A DNA stretch of 64,000 nucleotides from Planctomycetales bacterium 10988 (GTDB lineage: Bacteria; Planctomycetota; Planctomycetia; Pirellulales; Pb10988): assembly GCA_009664345.1 (NCBI GenBank), contig CP043547.1, positions 1,984,001 through 2,048,000 of the forward strand, in the 5' to 3' direction. Each line of letters starts with the position of its first letter. Position 1 is the first letter of the stretch. Position numbers and translations under genes: made by a program. Positions 43,117 through 51,793 of this stretch are shown piece by piece. Below the pieces are notes generated by a model, which saw only the letters and a list, made by a program, of their open reading frames with translations, was not told where the DNA came from and did no database searches.

Positions 43117-44163
43117 ATGAAGTTGACTCTCAAACGTACATTGGGCTTGGCTGCGGTTTGCGTCGCGCTGAGCGCTTGGAGTGCCACGCCCGCGATGGCC
43201 GGCCATGGTTCTTCGGGTTCGAGTGGTTCCTCGGGCTCCTGGGGATCGCATGGTAGCAGCGGTTCGAGTGGTTCGAGCGGCTCCAGTGGTTCTTGGGGAT
43301 CGCACGGGTCTTCCGGTTCCTCGGGCTCGCATGGCAAGGTTCACTATTCCTCTTATGGAAGCAGTGGATCGAGCGGTTCGAGCGGCTCTTGGGGAAGCTC
43401 GGGCAGCTCCGGTTCTTATGGAACAACCCATTACTGGGGAAGCCCTGGTAGCTATGGTTCCTACGGCGGTGGCGTGATCTACTCCACCGAATCCTATGAT
43501 GGTGATGCTTATCGTCCGGAAATTCCCGATGGAGAAGCTCCTCCGAAGCCTGTGCCCAACGAAGCCCGTCTTCACCCGGCTTATGGTGCCGATCGCACTC
43601 AAGTCATGTTGACCGTCGAAGTTCCTGAAGAAGCCAAAGTTTACGTCAATGGGGCGTTGACCCGTAGCGAAGGCTCCGTTCGTCGCTATCGTTCCAATGG
43701 CGTTGAAGAAGGAAAAGCTTATCTCTACGAAATCCGTGCCGAATTCGAACGTGATGGCCAATTGGTCACCGAAGAGAAATCGGTCCAGGTGATCGCTGGA
43801 GAAGAAGCAACCTTGCAATTCGAAGGAACTTCGCAAATCGCACGACAACCCAATCCGCGAACCGCCGCCAAGCCGGAACGCACTCGCGAATTGAGCCGTC
43901 AAACCTCGCTGATCTTGCAAGTGCCGGATCATGCCAAGGTCTATTTGGCCGGGCAATTGACGACCAGCACCGGAACGGAACGCCATTTCTCGACCCAATC
44001 GCTTCCCAATGGACAACGTTGGGCGGAATATCCCGTGCGAGTGGAAGTTGAAGAAAACGGCCGAACGCTCGTCGCTGAAAAGACCGTGACTTTAGTCGCT
44101 GGAACCACCAAGCGTCTTTCATTGAATCAAAATGAAGTCGCCTACCTGGCTTCGCGTAACTAG
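43117..44163 (+). CDS. Exported Gly/Ser-repeat protein with two TIGR03000 domains
   Basis: Planctomycete-specific secreted protein, 348 residues. A signal peptide (1-28, cleavage after AMA) is followed by about 95 residues made almost only of Gly and Ser with regular Trp, His and Tyr, in GSSGSSGSSGSW-type repeats. Then come two TIGR03000-type domains: about 165-235 (TVEVPEEAKVYVNGALT to QVIAGEEATLQF) and about 265-340 (LQVPDHAKVYLAGQLT to TLVAGTTKRL). TIGR03000 occurs in many copies in Planctomycetota and has no known function, but is thought to be structural and extracellular. The flexible repeat suggests a cell-surface or matrix protein. It is monocistronic, ending at a strong terminator. 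Codon use in the repeat varies among Ser and Gly codons, so it is a real protein repeat. Confidence 0.9.
   Translation: MKLTLKRTLGLAAVCVALSAWSATPAMAGHGSSGSSGSSGSWGSHGSSGSSGSSGSSGSWGSHGSSGSSGSHGKVHYSSYGSSGSSGSSGSWGSSGSSGSYGTTHYWGSPGSYGSYGGGVIYSTESYDGDAYRPEIPDGEAPPKPVPNEARLHPAYGADRTQVMLTVEVPEEAKVYVNGALTRSEGSVRRYRSNGVEEGKAYLYEIRAEFERDGQLVTEEKSVQVIAGEEATLQFEGTSQIARQPNPRTAAKPERTRELSRQTSLILQVPDHAKVYLAGQLTTSTGTERHFSTQSLPNGQRWAEYPVRVEVEENGRTLVAEKTVTLVAGTTKRLSLNQNEVAYLASRN
43203..43430 (+). repeat. Imperfect Gly-Ser-Ser coding repeat
   Basis: Degenerate 9- to 24-base tandem repeat inside the gene at 43117, encoding GSSGSSGSW units. Near-identical blocks are interrupted by a HGKVHYSSYG spacer. Such a repeat can change length by slippage. 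Confidence 0.8.
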
Positions 44164-44247
44164 CCGATAAAATGCCTCTGCCAAAGAGGTTAAATCTAAC
44201 CATAGCAAACGTGTACCTGTCTCGTTTGGTTGGGATAGATGCCTAAG

Positions 44248-44284
44248 TCCTTGTACGGTCTCTTGCCGTACAAGGATTTTTTTA
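44248..44284 (+). terminator. Intrinsic terminator after TIGR03000 gene
   Basis: CCTTGTACGG (44249-44258) pairs perfectly with CCGTACAAGG (44266-44275), followed by A and a run of seven or more T. Confidence 0.92.
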
Positions 44285-44392
44285 TGGAATTCTCTGGAAA
44301 AAATTTTGCCTGCCTTCCCAGGAAAAAGCTATCTTTCAAACAGAATCGACAAGTGAAATTTGAACGAAAGCCGTTTTCTGTGAGGTCTTCGC

Positions 44393-45088
44393 ATGGCGCC
44401 ACCCTCTGAATCAACCCCCACTTCTCGCAAGAGAAAAAAGAAGCAACAAGCACCATCTCCCTATCAATGGAGCCCCTGGTTTCGCGGAGTGGTCACTCTC
44501 TTCTTACTCTGGCACTGCGGAGCCGTGCTGCTGGGTCCGACGACTGTATGGCCGGCTCCACGCTTGTTTCGCACTGATTTGGTTCAGCTTTACCAGCCGT
44601 ATTTGGAATGCTTCTACTTAACGAATGGCTATCGCTTTTTTGCCCCGAATCCTGGTCCGAGCCATCTTTTGCACTGGGAATTGACCAAGGCCGATGGGAG
44701 TCAAGAAACTGGTTTTCTGCCCGATAAAGAGAAACATTGGCCCCGCTTGTTTTATCACCGTCATTTTATGCTGAGTGAAAAAGTCGAAGGCGGCCCTCCT
44801 CTTTGGCGAGAAAGTTATGCCCGGCATCTCTTGCTGAAACACGATGCCCAAGAGGTGAAGCTTTCGCTGGAACGGCATTACCTTCCACGGATGCATGAGA
44901 TTCGCGAAGGGCTCGATCCGAACGATGCCTCCTATTACGAACGAATCTCACTGGGCAATTTTCGGGTCAATGAAGATCAGGAAGCCGTCCTCCTTCCCCC
45001 CGAAGAAGACCTCCCCACCCAGCCACCAGCGACTAGCTCCAACCAGGAATCGAACGACCAACCAGAGCAAGAAGGGGAAGCAGAATGA
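44393..45088 (+). CDS. Membrane-anchored partner of HTTM protein
   Basis: A 231-residue protein with a basic N-terminus (RKRKKKQQ), one or two hydrophobic segments near 34-52, then a soluble part and an acidic, Gln/Pro-rich tail. I recognise no named family. The middle part (NGYRFFAPNPGPSHLLHWEL, then FYHRHFMLSE) resembles the region found next to HTTM proteins in other genomes, where one gene supplies a membrane-linked soluble companion. Its last codons overlap the start of the HTTM gene by four bases (ATGA), so the two products are made together. A function in processing or transporting the same substrate is plausible but unproven. Confidence 0.65.
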   Translation: MAPPSESTPTSRKRKKKQQAPSPYQWSPWFRGVVTLFLLWHCGAVLLGPTTVWPAPRLFRTDLVQLYQPYLECFYLTNGYRFFAPNPGPSHLLHWELTKADGSQETGFLPDKEKHWPRLFYHRHFMLSEKVEGGPPLWRESYARHLLLKHDAQEVKLSLERHYLPRMHEIREGLDPNDASYYERISLGNFRVNEDQEAVLLPPEEDLPTQPPATSSNQESNDQPEQEGEAE

Positions 45089-46239
45089 ACGTGATCCTCC
45101 AATATTTTCGCGATCTCAAAGAGAATACGGTCAGCGGTTGGAATCGCTTTTGGTTTACTCCGACCGATCCGGCCACATTAGGCATGATTCGTATTTTCAC
45201 TGGAATGATGCTTGTCTATACGCATCTTGTCTGGGGAATCGCGATGGCGGATTTCTTTGGCCCCGAAGGTTGGCTCTCTGTCGATGCCGTCGATGCCTTC
45301 CGAGTCCGAGTGAATTATGAAACCGCCGATAGTTCTTTCTTCCCCATCAATCCCACGGTCGCCGGTACGCCGGCCGCGGAAGAGGCCACTCCTGGTTTGG
45401 GGCTAACCCCTTCGCCGTTTCTTATCTGGGATTCCCCGGCGGTCATGTGGAGCGTGCATGTCTTTTCCATTGTTGCCATGCTCCTCTTTACGCTGGGTCT
45501 GTGGACCCGTGTGACAAGTGTGCTGGCCTTTGCTTGTGCCTTGTTTTATGTGCATCGCGTCCCGGCAGCGACCTTTGGCCTCGATCAAATTAATGTGATG
45601 CTCACGATGTATTTGATGCTTGGCCCGAGTGGTGCGGCTTATTCTTTGGATCGTCTCTTTGCTAGACGACGTTGGGTTCGACAAGGCAACGATATTGAAA
45701 GTTTCCCCAATCCGCCGCTGACCGGGGCGAACTTTTCCATTCGCCTGATGCAGTTCCATATGTGCGTGATATATTTCTTCGCAGGTACTGCCAAGCTGGC
45801 CGGGGAGAATTGGTGGGATGGGACCGCGATTTGGATGGCCATGGCCAACGGTGAATACTCAACGCTCAATATGTTCTGGATCGCGTGGTATCCCTGGATT
45901 AGTGATCTACTCACAGAAGGAACCGTGTGGTGGGAACTTTCCTATTGTGTTCTCATCTGGCCGCGATTGACCCGCCCGATCGTCTTGTTCTTCGGCGTGT
46001 TGATGCACATCGGCATCGGTATCGGGATGGGCATGATGACCTTTGCTCTGATCATGATCATCGGCAATGGAGCCTTTGTTTCACCGGCTTTGGTGCGTGG
46101 TTGTCTGGAATGGCTAAAAGCACTTTTTGGAAGATCTCAAACAAGCGGAGTACAAGAAGAAACTCTCCTCTCCGAAAGCCCTTCGCAGAAATCCCCCAAA
46201 GCCGGCAAAAAGAATGCAGCCTTAGCCAACGCCCAGTAA
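45085..46239 (+). CDS. HTTM-domain membrane protein
   Basis: Polytopic membrane protein of 384 residues in the HTTM family, the membrane part related to vitamin K-dependent gamma-carboxylase. About eight helices are visible. Landmarks are LGMIRIFTGMMLVYTHLVWG, LGLWTRVTSVLAFACALFYVHR, LMLGPSGAAYSLDR, and RLMQFHMCVIYFFAGTAKLAGENWWDGTAIW with the family-typical KL and W residues. The C-terminal 50 residues are polar and cytoplasmic. Bacterial HTTM proteins are mostly uncharacterised. It starts inside the end of the partner gene at 44393 and converges with the HEAT-like gene. A 12-base palindrome AAAAGTACTTTT (46252-46263) lies between the two stops. Confidence 0.85.
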   Translation: MNVILQYFRDLKENTVSGWNRFWFTPTDPATLGMIRIFTGMMLVYTHLVWGIAMADFFGPEGWLSVDAVDAFRVRVNYETADSSFFPINPTVAGTPAAEEATPGLGLTPSPFLIWDSPAVMWSVHVFSIVAMLLFTLGLWTRVTSVLAFACALFYVHRVPAATFGLDQINVMLTMYLMLGPSGAAYSLDRLFARRRWVRQGNDIESFPNPPLTGANFSIRLMQFHMCVIYFFAGTAKLAGENWWDGTAIWMAMANGEYSTLNMFWIAWYPWISDLLTEGTVWWELSYCVLIWPRLTRPIVLFFGVLMHIGIGIGMGMMTFALIMIIGNGAFVSPALVRGCLEWLKALFGRSQTSGVQEETLLSESPSQKSPKAGKKNAALANAQ

Positions 46240-46268
46240 ACAAGAAAATCTAAAAGTACTTTTCGAGA

Positions 46269-47933
46269 TTACGAAGTCACTTCGGATCGGAAGAACAAAT
46301 CTTCCTCTGGATTGAATTGACGTAGGATTTTGAGCCCGACATGCATGGCCACCATCTGATCGGGCTCAAAGTGCTTCCAGCTTCCGCTTTGCGGTTTCCA
46401 GAGAATTTGCCCATCTTCATCGAGAATCAAATAGCCCGGCTCCTCTTCGTAAACGGCTCCGAAAAGATAAAAGATCTGCCCAAAGAAGTCCACCACTCGT
46501 AACAGGGCAGGGGACTTGTAACCTTTCTCAATCAGCCACACTTCGGACTCTTGGATCTGCTGACGATATTGTTCCGCGACCTCTTGCGGTTTGAAGCTTT
46601 GAATTTCGTCATGTTCGGTCTGCCAGCCACAATACAGCCCGTAGAGTTCGGCAAGCGAAAGATCATCGACCGGCATTCGCAAACTGTAGGTCAACGGCCC
46701 GACGATGCCGACGCGATTCAACTCGCCTTGCGGAAATTGATAGGTATAATCAAAGAGAAAACATTCGGTCGCCATCTCACTCCCCGGCCAACGGAGCGTG
46801 CGTTGATCGAGGCAATCGAACTGTGTCGGCGGAAAACCATACTGCGAAGGTTGCGAGAGAAAGAGGGCCAATTCGCCCTCCGCCCGAGCCACCGGGCTGC
46901 GATGCTCTTCGGGAATCTCGTCCGCTTTCTCTAACTCTTCCAAGTAAGAAATCGCCCGGAGACGACTTCCGGGGTCGGCGGACAACTCAAGTAAAATCTC
47001 CACCCCGGTGTTTTCTTCAAGACGACCCAAGGCCACGGCGGCCTCCGCTCGCAAGCGTCGATGACCGATATCGAGGGCTTTTCGCAAGACGCCGACGTGT
47101 TCTTTTTTCCCGAGCCAACCCAAGGCATCCGCGGTCGCGACTCCCAAACCGACGGCATGGGCAACCATCTCACTGAGTTGTTGGGCGTTGTCAGCATACT
47201 CGGTGGGGTGTTCTTCCAGCCGCCTCATATGCTCAGCAAGTTCGGAAAAGAGCGAGGCCAACTGATCCGCTCGCCCCGCGGCAGGGTGGTTCTCGACTTG
47301 CCCGGTCCTTCGCAGATGATTGGCGAGGTCCAACACCGGCGTGGCGACTCTCTCATGGGCAAGGGCCCCGAACAAGGCCGGATAGAGACAATCGACAGGA
47401 AGGTCCTTTTGCTGAAAAAGTGGCGTGAACGACAAATCCACCTGGGCATCTTTCGCTGGCGGATCGCTGACGATCAAGTCCACGAAAGTCTTCAATGCGA
47501 AGGTCGTTCCGCAACCCGCAAGCAATGCGAGAATCTGATGTCGCTCTGGATGTTCTTTCCCGAGGCTGCGATAAATCTCCGCCAAGCGAGCGATCGTCGC
47601 TTCGAGCTGTGCGGTGTATTCGTTCTTTTGCTCAAGCGTCTGCCGCAAATGCTGCGGAACTCGCTGAAGTTGGGCCACAATCGGGCGAATCAACGCGGAC
47701 AACACCACCGAACGCTGCTCAGACTCCGCCGGCCACTTGGCCAATAATTCCCCCAGTCCAGCAAGCAGATCATTCCACAAGGGCAGGGGAGGGGCCGAAA
47801 GCTGAGGCAAGACATGGACCAGGGCTTTGCGTCGTTCAGGATCAAGATCGGTAAAAATGGAGATGCCGGCCAAGACACTCTCCCAAGGAGTCGCCACGGG
47901 TTCCCTCGAATTCGAATTAGGGTAGTCGGTCAA
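46269..47933 (-). CDS. HEAT-repeat-like protein
   Basis: Function unknown. The 554-residue protein has no signal peptide or membrane helix. The middle (about 250-340) contains HEAT/PBS-lyase-like helical repeats with Ala-Leu-Gly patterns (GVLRKALDIGHRRLRAEAAVALGRLEE). The C-terminal third is a mixed alpha/beta part that ends in a WKPQSG-type segment. It lies 22 bases after the binding-lipoprotein gene on the same strand and is likely the last gene of the agu operon. HEAT repeats bind proteins, so a scaffold role is possible. No homologous named protein is recognised. Confidence 0.65.
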   Translation of the reverse strand: MTDYPNSNSREPVATPWESVLAGISIFTDLDPERRKALVHVLPQLSAPPLPLWNDLLAGLGELLAKWPAESEQRSVVLSALIRPIVAQLQRVPQHLRQTLEQKNEYTAQLEATIARLAEIYRSLGKEHPERHQILALLAGCGTTFALKTFVDLIVSDPPAKDAQVDLSFTPLFQQKDLPVDCLYPALFGALAHERVATPVLDLANHLRRTGQVENHPAAGRADQLASLFSELAEHMRRLEEHPTEYADNAQQLSEMVAHAVGLGVATADALGWLGKKEHVGVLRKALDIGHRRLRAEAAVALGRLEENTGVEILLELSADPGSRLRAISYLEELEKADEIPEEHRSPVARAEGELALFLSQPSQYGFPPTQFDCLDQRTLRWPGSEMATECFLFDYTYQFPQGELNRVGIVGPLTYSLRMPVDDLSLAELYGLYCGWQTEHDEIQSFKPQEVAEQYRQQIQESEVWLIEKGYKSPALLRVVDFFGQIFYLFGAVYEEEPGYLILDEDGQILWKPQSGSWKHFEPDQMVAMHVGLKILRQFNPEEDLFFRSEVTS

Positions 47934-47955
47934 TGAATTTATTAAAAAGTGCTTT

Positions 47956-49002
47956 TTATGAGCCCGTTGTAAAGTGATCAGTCAGGAAGGTCGCGGTTTC
48001 GTCCCAGTAATCGGCGGCCTCCGAAAAATTGACTTCCATCGCTTTGACGGTGCGAGGCGTCTCAATGCGAACGGGAATTGCCTCCGGCTCAAAGAGCGGA
48101 ATCTGAGCACTTGGGCCTTCCGCCAATTTCGCTTCGACCTCGGGACTCAGCAAATAATCCACGAGCTTACGGGCGGCTTCGGGGTGCGGGCCGCCTTCGA
48201 TGATCGCCAGGGTATTGGGAATAAAGAGAGTGCCGAGTTCGCCTTCTTCCCGATCAAGATAGATAATTTCTACCGGCTGGCCTGCTTCCAGGACCCCGAT
48301 GGCGTCATCAGTATCAGTCAGCCCCATCGGAACTTTTCCTTGAGCGACGGCCAGAGCAACTTGTTTATTTCCTGAAAGGACTTGCACTTCGTTTTCTTTC
48401 AAACTTGTAAAAAACGCTTTTGCCTTTTCCGGTCCCCAAGCCGCGAACAAGCAAGCCGCATGCGTCGCAGTCGTTCCAAAAAGTGGTTTTGCGATTGCAA
48501 CTTGGCCTTTATATTCCGGCTTGATTAAATCTTCGATCGAGCTTGGTCGAGCCTCTTCGGCAAGTTGATCACGATTGACAATCAATATTCTCGCCCGAGC
48601 GGCGAAGCCATGCCACGTGCCATCTTCCGCCTGAAAAGCTTCCGGATAATCTTCCGCTTGGACAGGTCGATAAGAAGCCAACAGTTCCCGCTGATGCAAC
48701 CGCAAGGTATTGAGAATCTCATTATTCCAAAAAACATCCGCGCGGGGGCGGTCTGCTTCGGCAATCAAACTGTTCGCCAAACCGACGGTCTTCGTCGCTT
48801 CGGTATCGTATCGCGGCAAAACCACAATGCCGGTCTCTGCGGTAAAGTCCTCGAAGATCGGCTCAGAGAACTCGGTATCGAGGGCGGTATAAACCACCAC
48901 CTCTTCGGTTTGCGGCGTCCAACAACCAATGGAAAGCAAACTAAAAAATCCGCAAATGATCAGGCCGGCTCTTGTTGCGTAATGCAATGGAAAGCTCCAC
49001 AT
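47956..49002 (-). CDS. Iron(III)-type ABC substrate-binding lipoprotein
   Basis: Periplasmic binding protein of the FbpA/AfuA/PotD-like superfamily, 348 residues, with a lipobox LSIGC near residue 27. The mature part starts EVVVYTALDTEFSEPIFEDF and has DVFWNNEILNTLRLHQ, DLIKPEYKGQVAIAKP and TDTDDAIGVLEAG. The tyrosine pair that binds iron in FbpA is not obvious, so the ligand could be another compound such as a polyamine-like or anionic molecule. Its start codon overlaps the end of the agmatine deiminase gene by 43 bases. No permease or ATPase for it is in the window. The overlap places it in the putrescine operon, which hints at a polyamine-related ligand. Confidence 0.8.
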   Translation of the reverse strand: MWSFPLHYATRAGLIICGFFSLLSIGCWTPQTEEVVVYTALDTEFSEPIFEDFTAETGIVVLPRYDTEATKTVGLANSLIAEADRPRADVFWNNEILNTLRLHQRELLASYRPVQAEDYPEAFQAEDGTWHGFAARARILIVNRDQLAEEARPSSIEDLIKPEYKGQVAIAKPLFGTTATHAACLFAAWGPEKAKAFFTSLKENEVQVLSGNKQVALAVAQGKVPMGLTDTDDAIGVLEAGQPVEIIYLDREEGELGTLFIPNTLAIIEGGPHPEAARKLVDYLLSPEVEAKLAEGPSAQIPLFEPEAIPVRIETPRTVKAMEVNFSEAADYWDETATFLTDHFTTGS

Positions 49003-49997
49003 CCGTAAACGAGTTCTCTGGCTGGGAGAAGGAAAACAGCGTGCTGGGGAAATAATCGTTGCAAAATTTCTCCCGCGACCGCATCCGCGGGGTCCTCGAA
49101 AGAAGGAACGATCACCACACTCTTTCCAATATAAAAGTTTGCGTAACTGGCGGGAAGGCGGTGGCCCTCAGGAGCGAAGATCGGCCGCGGCATCGGCAAC
49201 GGAATCACTTCCAAGGCACGACCCCGGGCATCCGACAGTTGCATGAGATGTTGATAGTTGTCTTTTAATGCCTGGTAATTTTCATCTTGAGGGTCTTCCT
49301 CTAAGGCCGTTACGACCACACCGGGACAAACGAATCGCGTCAATTGATCGATGTGGCCGTCGGTATCATCGCCGGCTATTTCTCCTTGCAGCCAAATGAT
49401 TTTGTCAACCGAGAGATATTCTCGCAGGATCTCTTCAATCTCCTCCCGTTTGAGGTGTGGATTTCGATTGGGATTCAAAAGGCAATTCTCTGTTGTCAAC
49501 AATGTCCCTTCGCCATCGGTTTCGACAGAACCACCTTCCATGACAATCCCTGGTTCAAATCGGCGATAATTCCCGAATCGGGCAATATATTTGGGAATGG
49601 CATCATCCGCATCATAGGGAGGAAACTTTTCACCCCAAGCATTGTACTTCCAATCAATCAAGGCCGCGGGAAGTCCGGCGTGACCTTTGAGAAAAGTCGG
49701 CCCACAATCCCGAAGCCAAGCATCGTTGGTCGGACATTTATGGAAAATGATATTTTGGCGAATGATTTTGACCTGACCGTACGGCATCGGATGGCGGTTG
49801 TATTCTTCCTCGCTCACCAAGACCGAAACCCGTTCACTCCCCGATAGTGTATCCATCAACAGCCACCACAATCGCTGGATTGCCTCCAACGAATGCGGCC
49901 AGGTTTCGCGGTTATGCGGCCAAGAAAGCCAGGTCGCCTTGCGTTCCTCCCACTCGGCAGGAAAGCGGTAACCAAGTTCACGCGGAGTTGGAGGCAT
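48960..49997 (-). CDS. aguA: Agmatine deiminase
   Basis: Converts agmatine to N-carbamoylputrescine and ammonia. The 345-residue protein has the family's landmarks: ELGYRFPAEWEERKATWLSWP near the start, NDAWLRDCGPTFL with the substrate Asp residues, EGGSVETDGEGTLLTTENCLLN, GDDTDGHIDQLTRFV with catalytic His and Asp, and CGAFHCITQQEP with the nucleophilic Cys. The N-terminus PPTPRELGYRFPAEW fits the family. It follows aguB by 33 bases on the same strand and overlaps the next gene by 43. Together with aguB it forms a two-step agmatine-to-putrescine route, so arginine decarboxylase must be encoded elsewhere. Confidence 0.95.
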   Translation of the reverse strand: MPPTPRELGYRFPAEWEERKATWLSWPHNRETWPHSLEAIQRLWWLLMDTLSGSERVSVLVSEEEYNRHPMPYGQVKIIRQNIIFHKCPTNDAWLRDCGPTFLKGHAGLPAALIDWKYNAWGEKFPPYDADDAIPKYIARFGNYRRFEPGIVMEGGSVETDGEGTLLTTENCLLNPNRNPHLKREEIEEILREYLSVDKIIWLQGEIAGDDTDGHIDQLTRFVCPGVVVTALEEDPQDENYQALKDNYQHLMQLSDARGRALEVIPLPMPRPIFAPEGHRLPASYANFYIGKSVVIVPSFEDPADAVAGEILQRLFPQHAVFLLPARELVYGCGAFHCITQQEPA

Positions 49998-50030
49998 AGG
50001 TTTCTCGGCAACGATTGAACAATAAAAGAC

Positions 50031-50912
50031 TTATTTGTTGGAATCACCAAAGCGGTGGGCAAGTTGTTGATAGGCATCAATGCGGCGATCTCGCCAAAAG
50101 GGCCAATGTCGGCGGGCTTGTTCAATTTCTGGGCGAGAGCAGCGAACAACCAGCGTTGTCTCTTCGTGATGCGGGGCTTTCGCCAAGACATTCCCGTAAG
50201 GATCACTGACAAAAGAACCGCCCCAAAAGTCGATGGATTCTTCCTTCCCGACGCGGTTCACCGCGGCGACGAACATGCCGTTGGCAATGGCATGACTCCG
50301 CATCATCGTTTCCCAGGCGTTGTGCTGACTCTCCCCCAAGGGGCCTTTTTCCTCTTCTTCCCAGCCGATCGCGGTTGGATAGAAGACCATTTCAGCTCCC
50401 TGCATGGCAGTTAAGCGGGCCGCTTCGGGAAACCATTGATCCCAACAAACGCACATTCCGACCTTGCCCACCGGCGTCGAAAACGCCTGAAATCCAAGAT
50501 CGCCCGGGGTAAAATAAAACTTCTCGTAATAAAGTGGATCGTCGGGAATGTGCATCTTGCGATATCGCCCCGCCAGCTTGCCATCGGGACAAAGCAAAAT
50601 CGACGTATTGTGATAAATCCCGGCGGTACGGCGTTCAAACAGAGAGGCAACGATCGTGATCTTGAGATGTTTCGCCAACGTTGCCAAGCGATCGGAAATC
50701 GGACCGGGGATCGATTCCGCCTCGTTGAAACGGTCGTAATCCTCATGCTGGCAAGGATAGGTCGAAAGAAACAACTCCGGCAAGCAAACAATCTCCGCTC
50801 CCCGTTCGGCTGCATCTTGAAGGCCATGTTCCGCCCGCGCAAAGTTTTCCTCGCGATCGTTTGTACATCGCATCTGCACAAGCCCAAGGGAAAAAGTGGC
50901 GTCGTCCTTCAC
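50031..50912 (-). CDS. aguB: N-carbamoylputrescine amidohydrolase
   Basis: Nitrilase-superfamily enzyme that hydrolyses N-carbamoylputrescine to putrescine, CO2 and ammonia. The catalytic triad is visible: Glu in CLPELFLS, Lys in YRKMHIPDDP and Cys in CVCWDQWFPE. RSHAIANGMFVAAVNRVG is a family mark. The GTG at 50912 is chosen because it gives about 293 residues, the usual length, and starts just before the first strand (FSLGLVQM). A longer open frame reaches 51059 but would run into bioD and encodes no conserved sequence. It heads the minus-strand aguB-aguA-lipoprotein-HEAT cluster and is divergent from bioD by 140 bases. Confidence 0.94.
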   Translation of the reverse strand: MKDDATFSLGLVQMRCTNDREENFARAEHGLQDAAERGAEIVCLPELFLSTYPCQHEDYDRFNEAESIPGPISDRLATLAKHLKITIVASLFERRTAGIYHNTSILLCPDGKLAGRYRKMHIPDDPLYYEKFYFTPGDLGFQAFSTPVGKVGMCVCWDQWFPEAARLTAMQGAEMVFYPTAIGWEEEEKGPLGESQHNAWETMMRSHAIANGMFVAAVNRVGKEESIDFWGGSFVSDPYGNVLAKAPHHEETTLVVRCSRPEIEQARRHWPFWRDRRIDAYQQLAHRFGDSNK

Positions 50913-51052
50913 GTTGCTGCTTTCTTTGAGAAATTTCGCTGGATTGCCGGAAAAGGGAAGTCCTTTATTATAAAGAGTGAGGGGATTGCCGGAATGGGGC
51001 AAATGCGAAAAGATTGAGAGCTTTTCCCAAAGAACAAAACAAAGGAAGCTGA

Positions 51053-51757
<705 letters not shown>

Positions 51758-51793
51758 GTTGTTTTTCAAAAACTACTTTTTAGCTTTGTAGTC

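Noticed and set aside
43062-43337. Minus-strand frame rich in Glu-Pro repeats
   Set aside because: It is the reverse complement of the Gly-Ser coding repeat; the plus-strand protein has a signal peptide and known domains.
43203-43430. Repeat as CRISPR array
   Set aside because: Units are in-frame Gly-Ser codons within a gene, without unique spacers of constant length.
47061-47747. 228-codon plus-strand frame in the HEAT-like gene
   Set aside because: Antisense shadow; composition biased towards Arg and Gly as expected from reverse reading.
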